Assembly: GCA_964528155.1 (NCBI GenBank)
Contig: CAZGRL010000037.1
Coordinates: forward strand, 1-31,445
Source: G001797105 sp964528155
GTDB taxonomy: Bacteria; Chloroflexota; Anaerolineae; Anaerolineales; E44-bin32
Direction: 5' to 3'
DNA: 31,445 nucleotides
Shown here: positions 8,234-16,292 of the stretch, in pieces
How the letters are laid out: every line of letters begins with the position of its first letter
Position numbering within the stretch: position 1 is the stretch's first letter
Notes under the pieces: model-generated
The model's database searches: none
What the model was told of the DNA's origin: nothing
Seen by the model: the letters and a program-made list of their open reading frames with translations, nothing else
Translations under genes and position numbers: made by a program

Positions 8234-9033
8234 ATGAGACCACCTGGAAGACAGCCATCACGCAGGTCAGGCCGAACGAGGTCCGCTTGCGAGGCTACCG
8301 GATCGATGAATTGATGGGCAACGTGACCTTCGGCCAGGCGATCTTCCTTGCGCTCAAAGGGGAGCTTCCACCGGCGGGTGCCGCCCGGCTGATCGAGGCC
8401 ATGCTCGTCTCCTCCATCGATCACGGCGCGACACCCCCCTCAGCGCTGGCGGCACGCACGGCGGCGTCGACCGGGGCTTCGCTCAACGCGGCGTTGGCTG
8501 CCGGAATCCTGTCCATCAATCGGTTCCACGGAGGAGCGATCTACGACTGCATGAGCATTCTACAATCTGGAATCGACAGAGCGACTGAGACGGGCAAGAG
8601 CCTGGAGGCTGTCGCCGCCGAATTGGTCGATGAGTATCAGGCGAGCAACCGGCGGATGGCAGGCCTGGGTCATCGCATCCACACTGCCGATCCGAGAACA
8701 GCCAGGCTCTTTTCCCTGGCCGAAGAGACTCAGGTCGCAGGTCAGGGCGTGGAGATGATTCGCACACTGCAGCAGGCTTTCGAGGCGGCGGGGAAGCGCC
8801 TTCCGATCAACGTCGACGGCGCCATTGCGGCGCTGCTGATCGACCTGCAGATGCCCCATGACCTGGCGAATGCCTTCTTCATCATGGCGCGCGTCCCCGG
8901 CCTGGTGGCTCAAGTCAGCGAGGAGATGGCGCGTGAGCGGCCGATGCGCGCCATTCACCCAACGGATCATGAGTACGACGGTCCCGCGCCCAGGGAGCTA
9001 CCTCCCGGTACGACCGCCCCACCCAACCGCTGA
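8230..9033 (+). CDS. Short citrate-synthase-fold protein, citryl-CoA lyase-like
   Basis: 267 residues, much shorter than citrate synthase (about 370-430 aa) and the size of stand-alone citryl-CoA lyase as known from Hydrogenobacter. The three catalytic positions of the fold are present: H100 in RFHGGA, H148 in GLGHR and D196 in NVDGA; a further DHG lies at 64-66 and the C-terminal RERPMRAI...EYDGP resembles the product-binding end of the family. It would cleave citryl-CoA to acetyl-CoA and oxaloacetate, or run in reverse. Placement directly after a two-subunit CoA ligase (ATGA overlap) supports a split ATP-citrate-lyase system. A condensing enzyme acting on another 2-oxoacid is the main alternative. 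Confidence 0.82.
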   Translation: MNETTWKTAITQVRPNEVRLRGYRIDELMGNVTFGQAIFLALKGELPPAGAARLIEAMLVSSIDHGATPPSALAARTAASTGASLNAALAAGILSINRFHGGAIYDCMSILQSGIDRATETGKSLEAVAAELVDEYQASNRRMAGLGHRIHTADPRTARLFSLAEETQVAGQGVEMIRTLQQAFEAAGKRLPINVDGAIAALLIDLQMPHDLANAFFIMARVPGLVAQVSEEMARERPMRAIHPTDHEYDGPAPRELPPGTTAPPNR

Positions 9034-9063
9034 GAGCCTCGCCCTGACCTTGGAGGTCATGCC

Positions 9064-9600
9064 ATGGCGACCGAGCTGACGGAACTGATCCCCGAATTCA
9101 ATGCCATCACGGATGAAACCCTACGGCGGAAAGTCCTCGCAGTATGGCAGGAGGCGATGGAGATTGGGGGCTGGACGGTAGATGAGCTCACTCGGGTCCC
9201 CTACACCCTCCTGGCCGAGGATGTGGATATCACGCTCCCCGAGCATGTAAGCACCGTTTGCCGTCTGTGCATCGCCATGGAGAGCGTCCTGAAGGATGCA
9301 TACGGAGAGCGGTATTCGATCGATCATGACACCCTGGTGTCAGGGGCCCTGCTGGCTGATGTCGGCAAGTTGATCGAGTTCCGCGTGAAGAACGGGGAGT
9401 ACGAGTGGGCGGACATGTACCAGTACCTGAGACATCCGTTCACGGGAGTCGGATTGTGCTTCAGACACGATATCCCGGAAGCCGTGATGCACATCGTAGC
9501 GACCCATTCGTGGGAGGGGGACCGCTTCAAGAGACGGCCCGAATCGATCATCTTCCATCACGCCGATTTCACGGATTTCGATCTGACGAAGTTCGGGTGA
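9064..9600 (+). CDS. HD-like domain protein of unknown role
   Basis: 178 residues resembling a metal-dependent HD phosphohydrolase: EHVSTVCRL with H61, GALLADVGK at 94-102, RHPFTGVG with H124, ATHSWEGD with H148 and FHHADFTDFD at the C-terminus. The usual HD dyad is altered: the position before D99 is Ala, not His. It may bind metal differently or be a non-catalytic sensor. The start ATG 9064 has GGAGG 7 nt upstream; an ATG at 9059 is out of frame. It sits between the citryl-CoA lyase-like gene and the aconitase-like pair, so it is co-expressed with the pathway, but nothing in the sequence shows what it does. Confidence 0.75.
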   Translation: MATELTELIPEFNAITDETLRRKVLAVWQEAMEIGGWTVDELTRVPYTLLAEDVDITLPEHVSTVCRLCIAMESVLKDAYGERYSIDHDTLVSGALLADVGKLIEFRVKNGEYEWADMYQYLRHPFTGVGLCFRHDIPEAVMHIVATHSWEGDRFKRRPESIIFHHADFTDFDLTKFG

Positions 9601-9635
9601 CACAGGCGGGTGTAGGCGCAGAAAGGTCGACGAAG

Positions 9636-10889
9636 ATGGGCCAGACATTTGCCGAGAAGGTCCTAGCCAGGAAATCCGGCCGCGATCATGTAACGCCGGG
9701 CGAGATCCTGGAAATCACACCAGACGTTGCGCTGTCTCACGACAATACGGCGGCCATCATAGGAATCTTCCAGAAGATGGGGGCAAAGCGGGTTTATGCA
9801 CCGGGCATGCACGCCATCTTCCTGGATCACGCCGCACCTGCCCCAACCACAAAGCATGCAGAGAACCACCGTATCATCCGTGAATTCGTACGCGACCAGG
9901 GAATCGAGGACTTCTTCGATGTCGGGCGCGGCATCTGTCACCAGGTGCTGGTTGAAGAAGGGCTGGCACTGCCGGGAGAGGTCGTCCTGGGCTCCGACTC
10001 ACACACTCCGCATGCCGGGGTCATGGGTGCTTTCGCCGCCGGGATCGGGCGAAGCGAGATGGCATCGATTTGGGCGGTCGGGGGACTGTGGCTGCGCGTC
10101 CCGGAAAGCTTGAAGATCACCGTCAGCGGGCAGCTCCCGCCCGGCGTGACCGCCAAAGACCTCGCCCTACAGGTCATCGGTGACTTGAGAGCAGACGGTG
10201 CTCTTTACATGTCAGTCGAGTGGCATGGCGACGGGATCGGGGCGATGGGACTGGCCGAGCGGGCGGTGCTCCCCAACATGATGGCTGAAATGGGCGCCAA
10301 GAACAGCTATGTGCCTCCTGACCGGACCACCCTCGAATACGTTGAGGGAAGGGCCAGGAGAGTCTTTGAACCGGTCTACCCGGACGAGGACGCTGAGTAC
10401 GCGCAAGTCACCGAATACAACGCCGGGGTCATCGAACCCATGATCGCCTGCCCGCACACGGTTGACAATGTCCGGCCTCTGCACAAGGTCGCAGGTACCC
10501 ACATCGATCAGGCTTTCCTGGGGACGTGCACCAACGGGCGCCTCGAAGACTTGCGCGCCGCAGCTGAAGTGATCAAAGGAAGGCGCATCGCCCATGGAAC
10601 ACGGATGATCGTCATTCCAGCATCATCGCAGGTGTACGCGGAAGCCCTGCAGGCCGGCTATATCGAAACCTTCCTCAACTCCGGGGCGATCATCGAAAGC
10701 CCTGGCTGTGGTCCATGCATGGGCAACCACATGGGTGTGCCAGCTGTGGGTGAGGTCACGATAAGTAGCGCCAACCGCAATTTCCAGGGGCGCATGGGGA
10801 CCAGGGAGAGCGAGATCTACCTGGCCAATCCGGCAGTCGTCGCCGCCTCGGCTGTGGCGGGAGAGATCGTGCATCCAAGGGATTTGTAG
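9636..10889 (+). CDS. Aconitase/isopropylmalate-isomerase family hydro-lyase, large subunit
   Basis: 417 residues of the LeuC-type large subunit. Cluster cysteines are visible: C298 in FLGTCTNGRLEDL and C358/C361 in SPGCGPCMGNH; other family blocks are LDHAAPAPTTKHAENHR (64-80) and VLGSDSHTPHAGVMGAFAAGIG (117-138). It would bind a [4Fe-4S] cluster and interconvert a tertiary and a secondary hydroxy acid through an unsaturated intermediate. The frame is open upstream to 9405, but that stretch overlaps the HD gene; ATG 9636 has GAAAGG about 9 nt upstream and begins the homologous sequence. The small subunit follows immediately. Citrate/isocitrate is favoured by context; homocitrate or isopropylmalate is possible. 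Confidence 0.88.
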   Translation: MGQTFAEKVLARKSGRDHVTPGEILEITPDVALSHDNTAAIIGIFQKMGAKRVYAPGMHAIFLDHAAPAPTTKHAENHRIIREFVRDQGIEDFFDVGRGICHQVLVEEGLALPGEVVLGSDSHTPHAGVMGAFAAGIGRSEMASIWAVGGLWLRVPESLKITVSGQLPPGVTAKDLALQVIGDLRADGALYMSVEWHGDGIGAMGLAERAVLPNMMAEMGAKNSYVPPDRTTLEYVEGRARRVFEPVYPDEDAEYAQVTEYNAGVIEPMIACPHTVDNVRPLHKVAGTHIDQAFLGTCTNGRLEDLRAAAEVIKGRRIAHGTRMIVIPASSQVYAEALQAGYIETFLNSGAIIESPGCGPCMGNHMGVPAVGEVTISSANRNFQGRMGTRESEIYLANPAVVAASAVAGEIVHPRDL

Positions 10890-10900
10890 AGGTGCCAAGC

Positions 10901-11410
10901 ATGAGACTGATCCGAGGCCGCGTCTGGAAGTATGGCGATAACGTCAACACGGATGTCATCTTTCCCGGGAAGTACACCTACACCATCAGCGATCCGGCGG
11001 AGATGCCGAAACACGCGCTCGAGGACCTCGATCCCCGTTTCGTGAAAGAAGTGCAGCCCGACGACATTGTCGTCGCTGGCAAGAACTGGGGATGCGGTTC
11101 CTCGCGCGAGCAGGCTGTCACGTGCCTGAAAGAGAGCAGGATTGGCGCGATCCTGGCCAAGTCGTTCGCGCGGATCTACTACCGCAACTGCCTGAACGCC
11201 GCGCTGCCGGCGCTGACGTGCAGCGAGGCAGTCGACGCCATCCAGGAAGGCGAGACGGTCGAGATTGACCTGGAGAAGGGGACCATCCGCTGTGCAGCTG
11301 GGGAGTTCCTCTTCCCCGCCCTGCCGCCTGCGGTGATGGCGATCTTCGACGCCGGCGGGCTTGTTGCGTACACTCGTCGGCGTTTGGAGGCAGGGGAAGG
11401 CGGCGGATAG
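10901..11410 (+). CDS. Aconitase/isopropylmalate-isomerase family hydro-lyase, small subunit
   Basis: 169-residue LeuD-like swivelling subunit. The core motifs NVNTDVIFPGKY (14-25) and KNWGCGSSREQA are clear. The short loop after PGKY, which helps set substrate choice in this family, reads TYT and matches neither pattern I associate with isopropylmalate or homoaconitate enzymes, so the substrate stays open. An in-frame GTG at 10892 lies within the AGAGGTG Shine-Dalgarno; ATG 10901 is properly spaced and preferred. It lies 11 nt after the large subunit stop. The sequence after its stop (11411-11456) runs into an assembly gap. Confidence 0.87.
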   Translation: MRLIRGRVWKYGDNVNTDVIFPGKYTYTISDPAEMPKHALEDLDPRFVKEVQPDDIVVAGKNWGCGSSREQAVTCLKESRIGAILAKSFARIYYRNCLNAALPALTCSEAVDAIQEGETVEIDLEKGTIRCAAGEFLFPALPPAVMAIFDAGGLVAYTRRRLEAGEGGG

Positions 11411-11456
11411 GCGGGACAACCGTCAGGGGGGAGAAGGCGGTCATCGTCGAGAAGAC

Positions 11457-11466
11457 NNNNNNNNNN
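11457..11466. other. Assembly gap (10 Ns)
   Basis: Ten ambiguous bases between the small hydro-lyase subunit and the dehydrogenase gene. Ten Ns may be an arbitrary placeholder, so the true spacing, and any small gene lying here, is unknown. The flanks (11411-11456 and 11467-11625) contain no recognisable coding sequence. Confidence 0.95.
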
Positions 11467-11625
11467 GCCGCCCACAGCGCGAATCTGCCGGAGTACAAGA
11501 CAAGACGAAGCAGAACCGGAGGGATAGTTTGCACGAGGGCGTGGCCGGGGCCCACGGCCTCCCATAAGCGATTTCTCTTGACCTCAAGGGGCTCCATGCC
11601 CGTTGGCTCACAGGAGGTTGGATCG

Positions 11626-12744
11626 ATGGCGAAGTACCGCATAGCCTGGATGCCGGGAGATGGCATCGGCGTCGATGTCATGGACGCGGCGCAGATCGTG
11701 CTGGAGAAGATTGATCTGGATGCCGAGTATGTTCCGGCTGACATCGGATGGGCCTTCTGGTGCCAGGAAGGGGATCCTCTACCCCAGCGGACGATCGACC
11801 TCCTGAGGACGTGCACCTGCGGTCTGTTCGGCGCGATCACTTCCAAGCCCAAGGACGAGGCTGCCATGGAGCTATCCCCGGACCTTAGGGGAATCGTGCC
11901 CGAATACCGAAGCCCAATCGTCCGGTTGAGGCAGCTCTTTGACCTGTACACCAACCTGCGCCCCTGCAAAGCGTATCCCGGGAATCCATTGAACTACAGA
12001 GAGGATATCGACCTGGTCGTCTTCCGCGAGAACACCGAAGGCCTCTACAGTGGAGTGGAGTTCCACCCCCTGCCCGATAGGCTGCGTACGGCCATTATCG
12101 ACCACAACCCCTCCATGGCGCGCTTCGATGCGGCGCCGGCGGACGAGATCGCCGTCAGCCTCCGCGTGGTGACGAAAACGGGTGCGTCCCGCATCATCAG
12201 ACGAGCATTTGAATATGCCCGCGCCCACGGTTACCCGACGGTGACACTTGTCGAGAAACCAAACGTGCTTCGCGAGACGAGTGGGATGATGAGACGAGAA
12301 GCGCGGGGTATTGCAGGCGAATACACCGATGTCGAGCTTTGGGAGACCAACATCGACGCGCAGATGATGTGGTTGCTGAAGAATCCACAGGATTATGGCG
12401 TGCTGGTGACCAGCAACATGTTCGGGGACATCCTGTCCGACCTTTGTGCGCAGTTGGTAGGCGGACTCGGTTTCGCCTCGAGCGGCAACATCGGCGAGAC
12501 CTTCGCCGTGTTTGAGCCGACGCACGGATCGGCACCGAAGTACGCCGGCCAGCACAAGGTCAATCCCATGGCGATGCTCCTGGCGACACGCCTGATGCTG
12601 GACTGGTTGGGAGAGACCGAGAAGGCGGAGGTTCTCGAGCGATCCATTGCTGAGGTTCTCTCCGCAGGCGAGGTGCGGACATATGACATGGGCGGGTCGA
12701 ACACCACACTCGAAATCGCCCATGCCGTGGCGGAGCGCATGTGA
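11626..12744 (+). CDS. Isocitrate/isopropylmalate-family NAD(P)-dependent beta-decarboxylating dehydrogenase
   Basis: 372 residues. Family landmarks: GDGIG at 11-15, LRPCKAYPG near 111-119, FRENTEGLYSG near 133-143, NMFGDILSDL and FEPTHGSAPKYAG near the C-terminus. It oxidises a 2-hydroxy-tricarboxylate-type acid and decarboxylates it to a 2-oxoacid, reversibly. The substrate segment reads YRSPIVRLRQ: Ser96 is present, but the Asn two residues later in typical isocitrate dehydrogenases is Ile, a pattern closer to homoisocitrate or isopropylmalate enzymes. Isocitrate fits the neighbours but is not certain. The start ATG 11626 has AGGAGG 8 nt upstream; the frame extends upstream to a TTG at 11578 without good signals. 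Its stop overlaps the next gene. Confidence 0.85.
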   Translation: MAKYRIAWMPGDGIGVDVMDAAQIVLEKIDLDAEYVPADIGWAFWCQEGDPLPQRTIDLLRTCTCGLFGAITSKPKDEAAMELSPDLRGIVPEYRSPIVRLRQLFDLYTNLRPCKAYPGNPLNYREDIDLVVFRENTEGLYSGVEFHPLPDRLRTAIIDHNPSMARFDAAPADEIAVSLRVVTKTGASRIIRRAFEYARAHGYPTVTLVEKPNVLRETSGMMRREARGIAGEYTDVELWETNIDAQMMWLLKNPQDYGVLVTSNMFGDILSDLCAQLVGGLGFASSGNIGETFAVFEPTHGSAPKYAGQHKVNPMAMLLATRLMLDWLGETEKAEVLERSIAEVLSAGEVRTYDMGGSNTTLEIAHAVAERM

Positions 12745-14117
12745 TGTCCGTCAGCCGAAAGATGGCGGAATTCGCCGCACAGCTCGAGTTTGAGGCCATA
12801 CCTCCCGAAGCTGTTCGCGAGGCCAAGCGCTTCCTTCTGGACAGCGTGGGCTGCGCGCTGGCAGCCATAGGGCACCCGGATATGCAGGCCATGCACCGCT
12901 TCATCGAAGAGCTCGGTGGGACGGCCGAGGCAACTGTTATCGGCTCGGGTTACCGGACAAACGCTCCCAACGCAGCCCTGATGAACTGCTTGCTTACCCG
13001 GGCCCTCGATTACAACGACATCTATTGGGTCCAAGATCCGAGTCATCCGTCAGACCTGATCGGCGTCGCGTTGGCCACAGCCGAGGCCTGCCACAAGGGC
13101 GGCCGGGAGGCGCTTCTCGCCATCGTGTTGGCCTACGAATTCGAGATGCGATGGTGTCACGCCGCCGAACCGGGGATCCGAGAAGTCGGCTGGCATCACG
13201 CCGCGCTCACTCAGTTTGTCAGCCCGCTCGTCGCCGGACGCATATACGATCTCGACGTCGACCAACTCGTCGCCGCCGTGGGGATCAGCGGCAGTAGTCA
13301 CTTCACGCTGGGCGGTGTTGTCGCCGGCCACCTGACCAACATGAAGAACGCCGCAGATCCGCTCGCCGCCCAGGCCGGCATTCATGCCGCGTTGATGGCC
13401 CGCCAGCGCTTCACCGGACCTGCCGAAGTCGTCGAAGGCAAAGAAGGCCTCACGGATGTTCTGCGGAATGTCACGTGGCACACAGACGCGCTTCTTGAAG
13501 GACTTGGTCAGACATACCTGATCAACCGCTGCAGCTACAAAGCGTTTCCGACGGAGGCTCTCACCCACCAGCCGATCACTGCCGCGTTGAAACTAAGAGA
13601 GAGACTAAACCTGTCCGCGGCAGATGTGATGGAGGTTCTGGTGGAAACCACCACTCGCGGCGCCGACATCCTCTCCGACCCCAGCAAGTACAAGCCCGAC
13701 ACCAAGGAGACTGCCGACCACAGTCTGCCCTACGTCGTCGCCGCCGCCCTTGCGGACGGAAACGTGTTGCCGTCTTCTTTCTCCGAAGACAAACTCACGG
13801 ATCCCGCGATCCGAGAGCTTCTGGGCAAGATCAAAGTGGTCGCCGATCCCGAGATCGATGCGCTCTTTCCAAGGGTCAAGCGAGCTCGGGTCACGATCAA
13901 GACATCCTCAGGCGCCCTCCACACGGCCGAGATCGATGTCGCCAAGGGCGATCCGCAAGATCCACTGACCGACGACGAATTGATCGCCAAGTTCCGCGCC
14001 AACGCTGAGCCATTTCTTGGCCGCGCACAGCAAGATGCGGTGATCGAGACGACCTGGGGCTTCGACGACGTTGCGGATGTAGCCGAGTACATGGGATTGC
14101 TGATCGTCCCGAACTAG
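12744..14117 (+). CDS. MmgE/PrpD family protein (2-methylcitrate dehydratase / cis-aconitate decarboxylase fold)
   Basis: 457 residues, normal length for the MmgE/PrpD family, whose members dehydrate 2-methylcitrate or decarboxylate cis-aconitate. Recognised features: SVGCALAAIGHPD near the N-terminus, ALDYNDIYW...SHPSD, GISGSSHFTLGGV...TNMKN and CSYKAFPTEALTHQPI. ATG 12744 shares a base with the dehydrogenase stop (TGATG), so the two are coupled; an in-frame GTG lies at 12741. It is the last gene of the plus-strand operon. Its substrate is likely a citrate-like tertiary acid handled by the neighbours; a dehydratase, an isomerase or a decarboxylase role cannot be separated from sequence alone. 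Confidence 0.85.
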   Translation: MSVSRKMAEFAAQLEFEAIPPEAVREAKRFLLDSVGCALAAIGHPDMQAMHRFIEELGGTAEATVIGSGYRTNAPNAALMNCLLTRALDYNDIYWVQDPSHPSDLIGVALATAEACHKGGREALLAIVLAYEFEMRWCHAAEPGIREVGWHHAALTQFVSPLVAGRIYDLDVDQLVAAVGISGSSHFTLGGVVAGHLTNMKNAADPLAAQAGIHAALMARQRFTGPAEVVEGKEGLTDVLRNVTWHTDALLEGLGQTYLINRCSYKAFPTEALTHQPITAALKLRERLNLSAADVMEVLVETTTRGADILSDPSKYKPDTKETADHSLPYVVAAALADGNVLPSSFSEDKLTDPAIRELLGKIKVVADPEIDALFPRVKRARVTIKTSSGALHTAEIDVAKGDPQDPLTDDELIAKFRANAEPFLGRAQQDAVIETTWGFDDVADVAEYMGLLIVPN

Positions 14118-14526
14118 CACGCACCAGCCCAAAGCCGACCGGGCTGCCTGCCCTCCCCCAGGAATATCGCAGGACCGGACACGTTCCGCCCTTGACTGCG
14201 TCGACCCCTCGGCCGGATACACACGGCACGGATCGACTTCATGTGTCCGGTTTCTTCCGCGACCGCCGGAGCGGTCACAACTCCCCTTCGACAGCGGACG
14301 GGCAACACAAGCTCCCATTCGACCGGCAAGCCCCCGACGAGGTGTCGTCCAGCCTGGCGTGATCCGCTGGGCGACGCCCACGGTCATCCGACACCCTCGG
14401 GGCAGAAGGACGGCGGATCGAGGGTCAGGCCGGCGCGGCCACGGGGACGAAGCCTCGGGCGATCCATCCGGCCCAGCGTCCCGCTCTCGGCTGAGGTTGA
14501 CTCCTTGTGGGAAATATCACAAATCA
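14118..14526. other. Intergenic region between the PrpD-family gene and padR
   Basis: About 410 nt without a supported gene. A weak hairpin CAGCCC/GGGCTG at 14127-14148 and an imperfect repeat CCGGATACAC...GTGTCCGG followed by TTTCTT near 14212-14253 may act in 3'-end formation of the upstream operon, but neither is a textbook terminator. Confidence 0.5.
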
Positions 14527-14535
14527 TGCTATACT
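14527..14535 (+). promoter_or_regulatory. Extended -10 promoter of padR
   Basis: TGCTATACT is an extended -10 element (TGn plus TATACT). A transcription start about 7 nt downstream falls on the GTG start of padR at 14542, predicting a leaderless mRNA. A poor -35 (TTGTGG, 14505-14510) lies 19 nt upstream, consistent with reliance on the extended -10. Confidence 0.55.
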
Positions 14536-14552
14536 CACTGAGTGAGTATAGC
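14528..14552. promoter_or_regulatory. Perfect 25-bp palindrome, probable PadR autoregulatory operator
   Basis: Arms GCTATACTCACT and AGTGAGTATAGC flank a central G with no mismatch. It covers the -10 element and the padR start codon, the expected place for a dimeric repressor that blocks its own promoter. Binding by this PadR protein is inferred from position. Confidence 0.65.
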
Positions 14553-15120
14553 CACGAAACAGCGACCACCGCGCAGCTCACCCAGCGCATCAGCCAGCGC
14601 GCTTCAGCCGGAATACGTCATGCTCGGCCTCTTACTCCAGAAGCCGTGCCATGGCTACGATCTCCACCGGAGGCTGCAGGCTGAATTCCGCGGCATCTGG
14701 AGAATCAGCCTGAGTCAGACGTACAACATCTTGAAGCGGCTCGAGGCGCAGGGAGACTTGGCCAGTGAACGCCAGACCGGCGAAAGCATGCACCCGCGTC
14801 GCCTTCACCGGGTGACCCCCGCCGGCGAAGCCCGGTTCCGGCACTGGCTGGAGAGGCCAACCCCGCCCAGCGTCCGCGCCATTCGCGTGGCTTTCATCAC
14901 CCGCCTGTACTTCGCCCTCTCGGACGACAGACGGCGGGCAATAAAGCTCATCGAAGACCAGCACGAATGCCTACTCGCCGACTTGGGGCGATTGCACAAG
15001 GCCGCCGCGCTCCTGCCGGAAGAAAGCCGGTTCACCCAGCTTGCCCTTGGCCTCCGCATCCGCCAGCTCCTGGCGATACTGGAGTGGATGCACGAGAGCC
15101 GACAAAAGCTGGGACTCTAG
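14542..15120 (+). CDS. PadR-family transcriptional regulator
   Basis: 192 residues. The winged helix-turn-helix is clear from YVMLGLLLQKPCHGYDLHRRL (residues 25-45) through SQTYNILKRLEAQGDL and the wing RRLHRVTPAGEARF; a helical C-terminal dimerisation region follows. PadR proteins are usually ligand-responsive repressors that regulate a neighbouring transporter or enzyme. The GTG start at 14542 lies inside the 25-bp palindrome and has no Shine-Dalgarno, consistent with leaderless translation; the first 24 residues are a low-complexity Ser/Pro/Ala tail, so a start further in cannot be excluded. The ABC importer genes begin 23 nt downstream, so it probably regulates both itself and them. Confidence 0.88.
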   Translation: MSIATKQRPPRSSPSASASALQPEYVMLGLLLQKPCHGYDLHRRLQAEFRGIWRISLSQTYNILKRLEAQGDLASERQTGESMHPRRLHRVTPAGEARFRHWLERPTPPSVRAIRVAFITRLYFALSDDRRRAIKLIEDQHECLLADLGRLHKAAALLPEESRFTQLALGLRIRQLLAILEWMHESRQKLGL

Positions 15121-15143
15121 ACCCGTGAACAAGGAGACCCGCA

Positions 15144-16292
15144 ATGCGCCCGCGAACGATGCTGGCCGTCATCACGATCGCTTTGCTCGTCGCAGCCTGT
15201 GGGCAGGCGACAACGATCGAGAGCACGACCGCCGCAAACCCGCCGACCGCGGCGCCCCAGCCCACCCCCACGCCTAGCGCTGTACCGGACGAAGAACTCG
15301 TCCTGACCGACGCTCTGGGGCGAGAGGTTCACTTCAGTCGACCGCCCGAGCGGATCGTCATTGCCGGTCGGACGAGCCAGTTGCTCTTGCACGCCGCCTA
15401 CCTGTTCCCCGAGGCCAGCGGCCGCATCGTCGCGATGGAACAGCGACTCCAGCGGGGCGACTCGATGCTTCCGCTCGTAGATCCCGCCTTCGACGACAAG
15501 CTTCAGCTCGAGCGCGATGTCGGCGCGGAGGGGATCGCCCCGGCAAAGCCGGATGTCGTACTGATGAAAAGCTACATGGCAGATGAGATGGGTCCCACCC
15601 TCGAAGCCCTTGGCCTGACAGCAATCTACCTGGACCTGGAGACCCCAGATCAGTTCCGGCGCGACATCAGGATGCTGGGCGATCTGTTCGGCGATCCTGC
15701 ACGTGCCGAAACAGTGCTGGCATTCTATGAGAGCCGTCTTGATGCGCTGGAAGAGGGTCTGGCCAATCTCTCGGAAGACGAGCGGCCGGAAGTTCTCTTG
15801 CTCCAGTACACCGATCGTGGAGGCGAGGTCGCCTTCAGTGTCCCCTCCAACAATTGGCTGCAGACGGAAATGGTGCGGCTCGCCGGAGGGAACCCAATCT
15901 GGACGGAGGCCGCCAGCAGTGGAGGCTGGACGGTGGTCAACTTCGAGCAGATCGCGGCCTGGGATCCGGACATCATCTTCGTGGTCAACTACTCCTCAGA
16001 CCCGAGCCCCATCGTGGAAACATTGAAGGCGGATCCCGCTTGGGGTGCATTGCAGGCGGTCCAGGATGGACAGATCCATGCGTTCTGCGGTGATTTCGTC
16101 AGCTGGGATCAGCCGGACACACGCTGGATCCTGGGGCTGGAGTGGCTCACTACCCGGATTCATCCCGAACGCTTCGCCGACCTTGACCTCGTGTCCGAGG
16201 TGAGTGCATTCTACAGCCAGCTCTACGACCTAGACCAATCAACGATCGAGGCTGGCGTCCTGCCTCTCGTCTGCCAGGAGGTGACCCGTTGA
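15144..16292 (+). CDS. ABC transporter substrate-binding lipoprotein (iron-chelate/cobalamin type)
   Basis: 382 residues with a lipoprotein signal: hydrophobic stretch, lipobox LLVAAC and modified Cys at 19, then a Thr/Pro-rich linker (AAPQPTPTPS) common in Chloroflexota lipoproteins. The mature part is a BtuF/FecB-type periplasmic-binding fold: LTDALGREVHFSRPPERIV at the start, KPDVVLMKSY, WTVVNFEQIAAWDPDIIFVVNY in the C-lobe. It captures an iron siderophore, haem, cobalamin or a similar metal chelate outside the membrane and delivers it to the permease. AAGGAGA precedes the ATG. The stop overlaps the permease start. The exact ligand cannot be told. Confidence 0.9.
   Translation: MRPRTMLAVITIALLVAACGQATTIESTTAANPPTAAPQPTPTPSAVPDEELVLTDALGREVHFSRPPERIVIAGRTSQLLLHAAYLFPEASGRIVAMEQRLQRGDSMLPLVDPAFDDKLQLERDVGAEGIAPAKPDVVLMKSYMADEMGPTLEALGLTAIYLDLETPDQFRRDIRMLGDLFGDPARAETVLAFYESRLDALEEGLANLSEDERPEVLLLQYTDRGGEVAFSVPSNNWLQTEMVRLAGGNPIWTEAASSGGWTVVNFEQIAAWDPDIIFVVNYSSDPSPIVETLKADPAWGALQAVQDGQIHAFCGDFVSWDQPDTRWILGLEWLTTRIHPERFADLDLVSEVSAFYSQLYDLDQSTIEAGVLPLVCQEVTR

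Noticed and set aside
9405..9635. N-terminal extension of the hydro-lyase large subunit
   Set aside because: It lies within the HD-like gene in another frame; family similarity begins at ATG 9636, which has its own Shine-Dalgarno.
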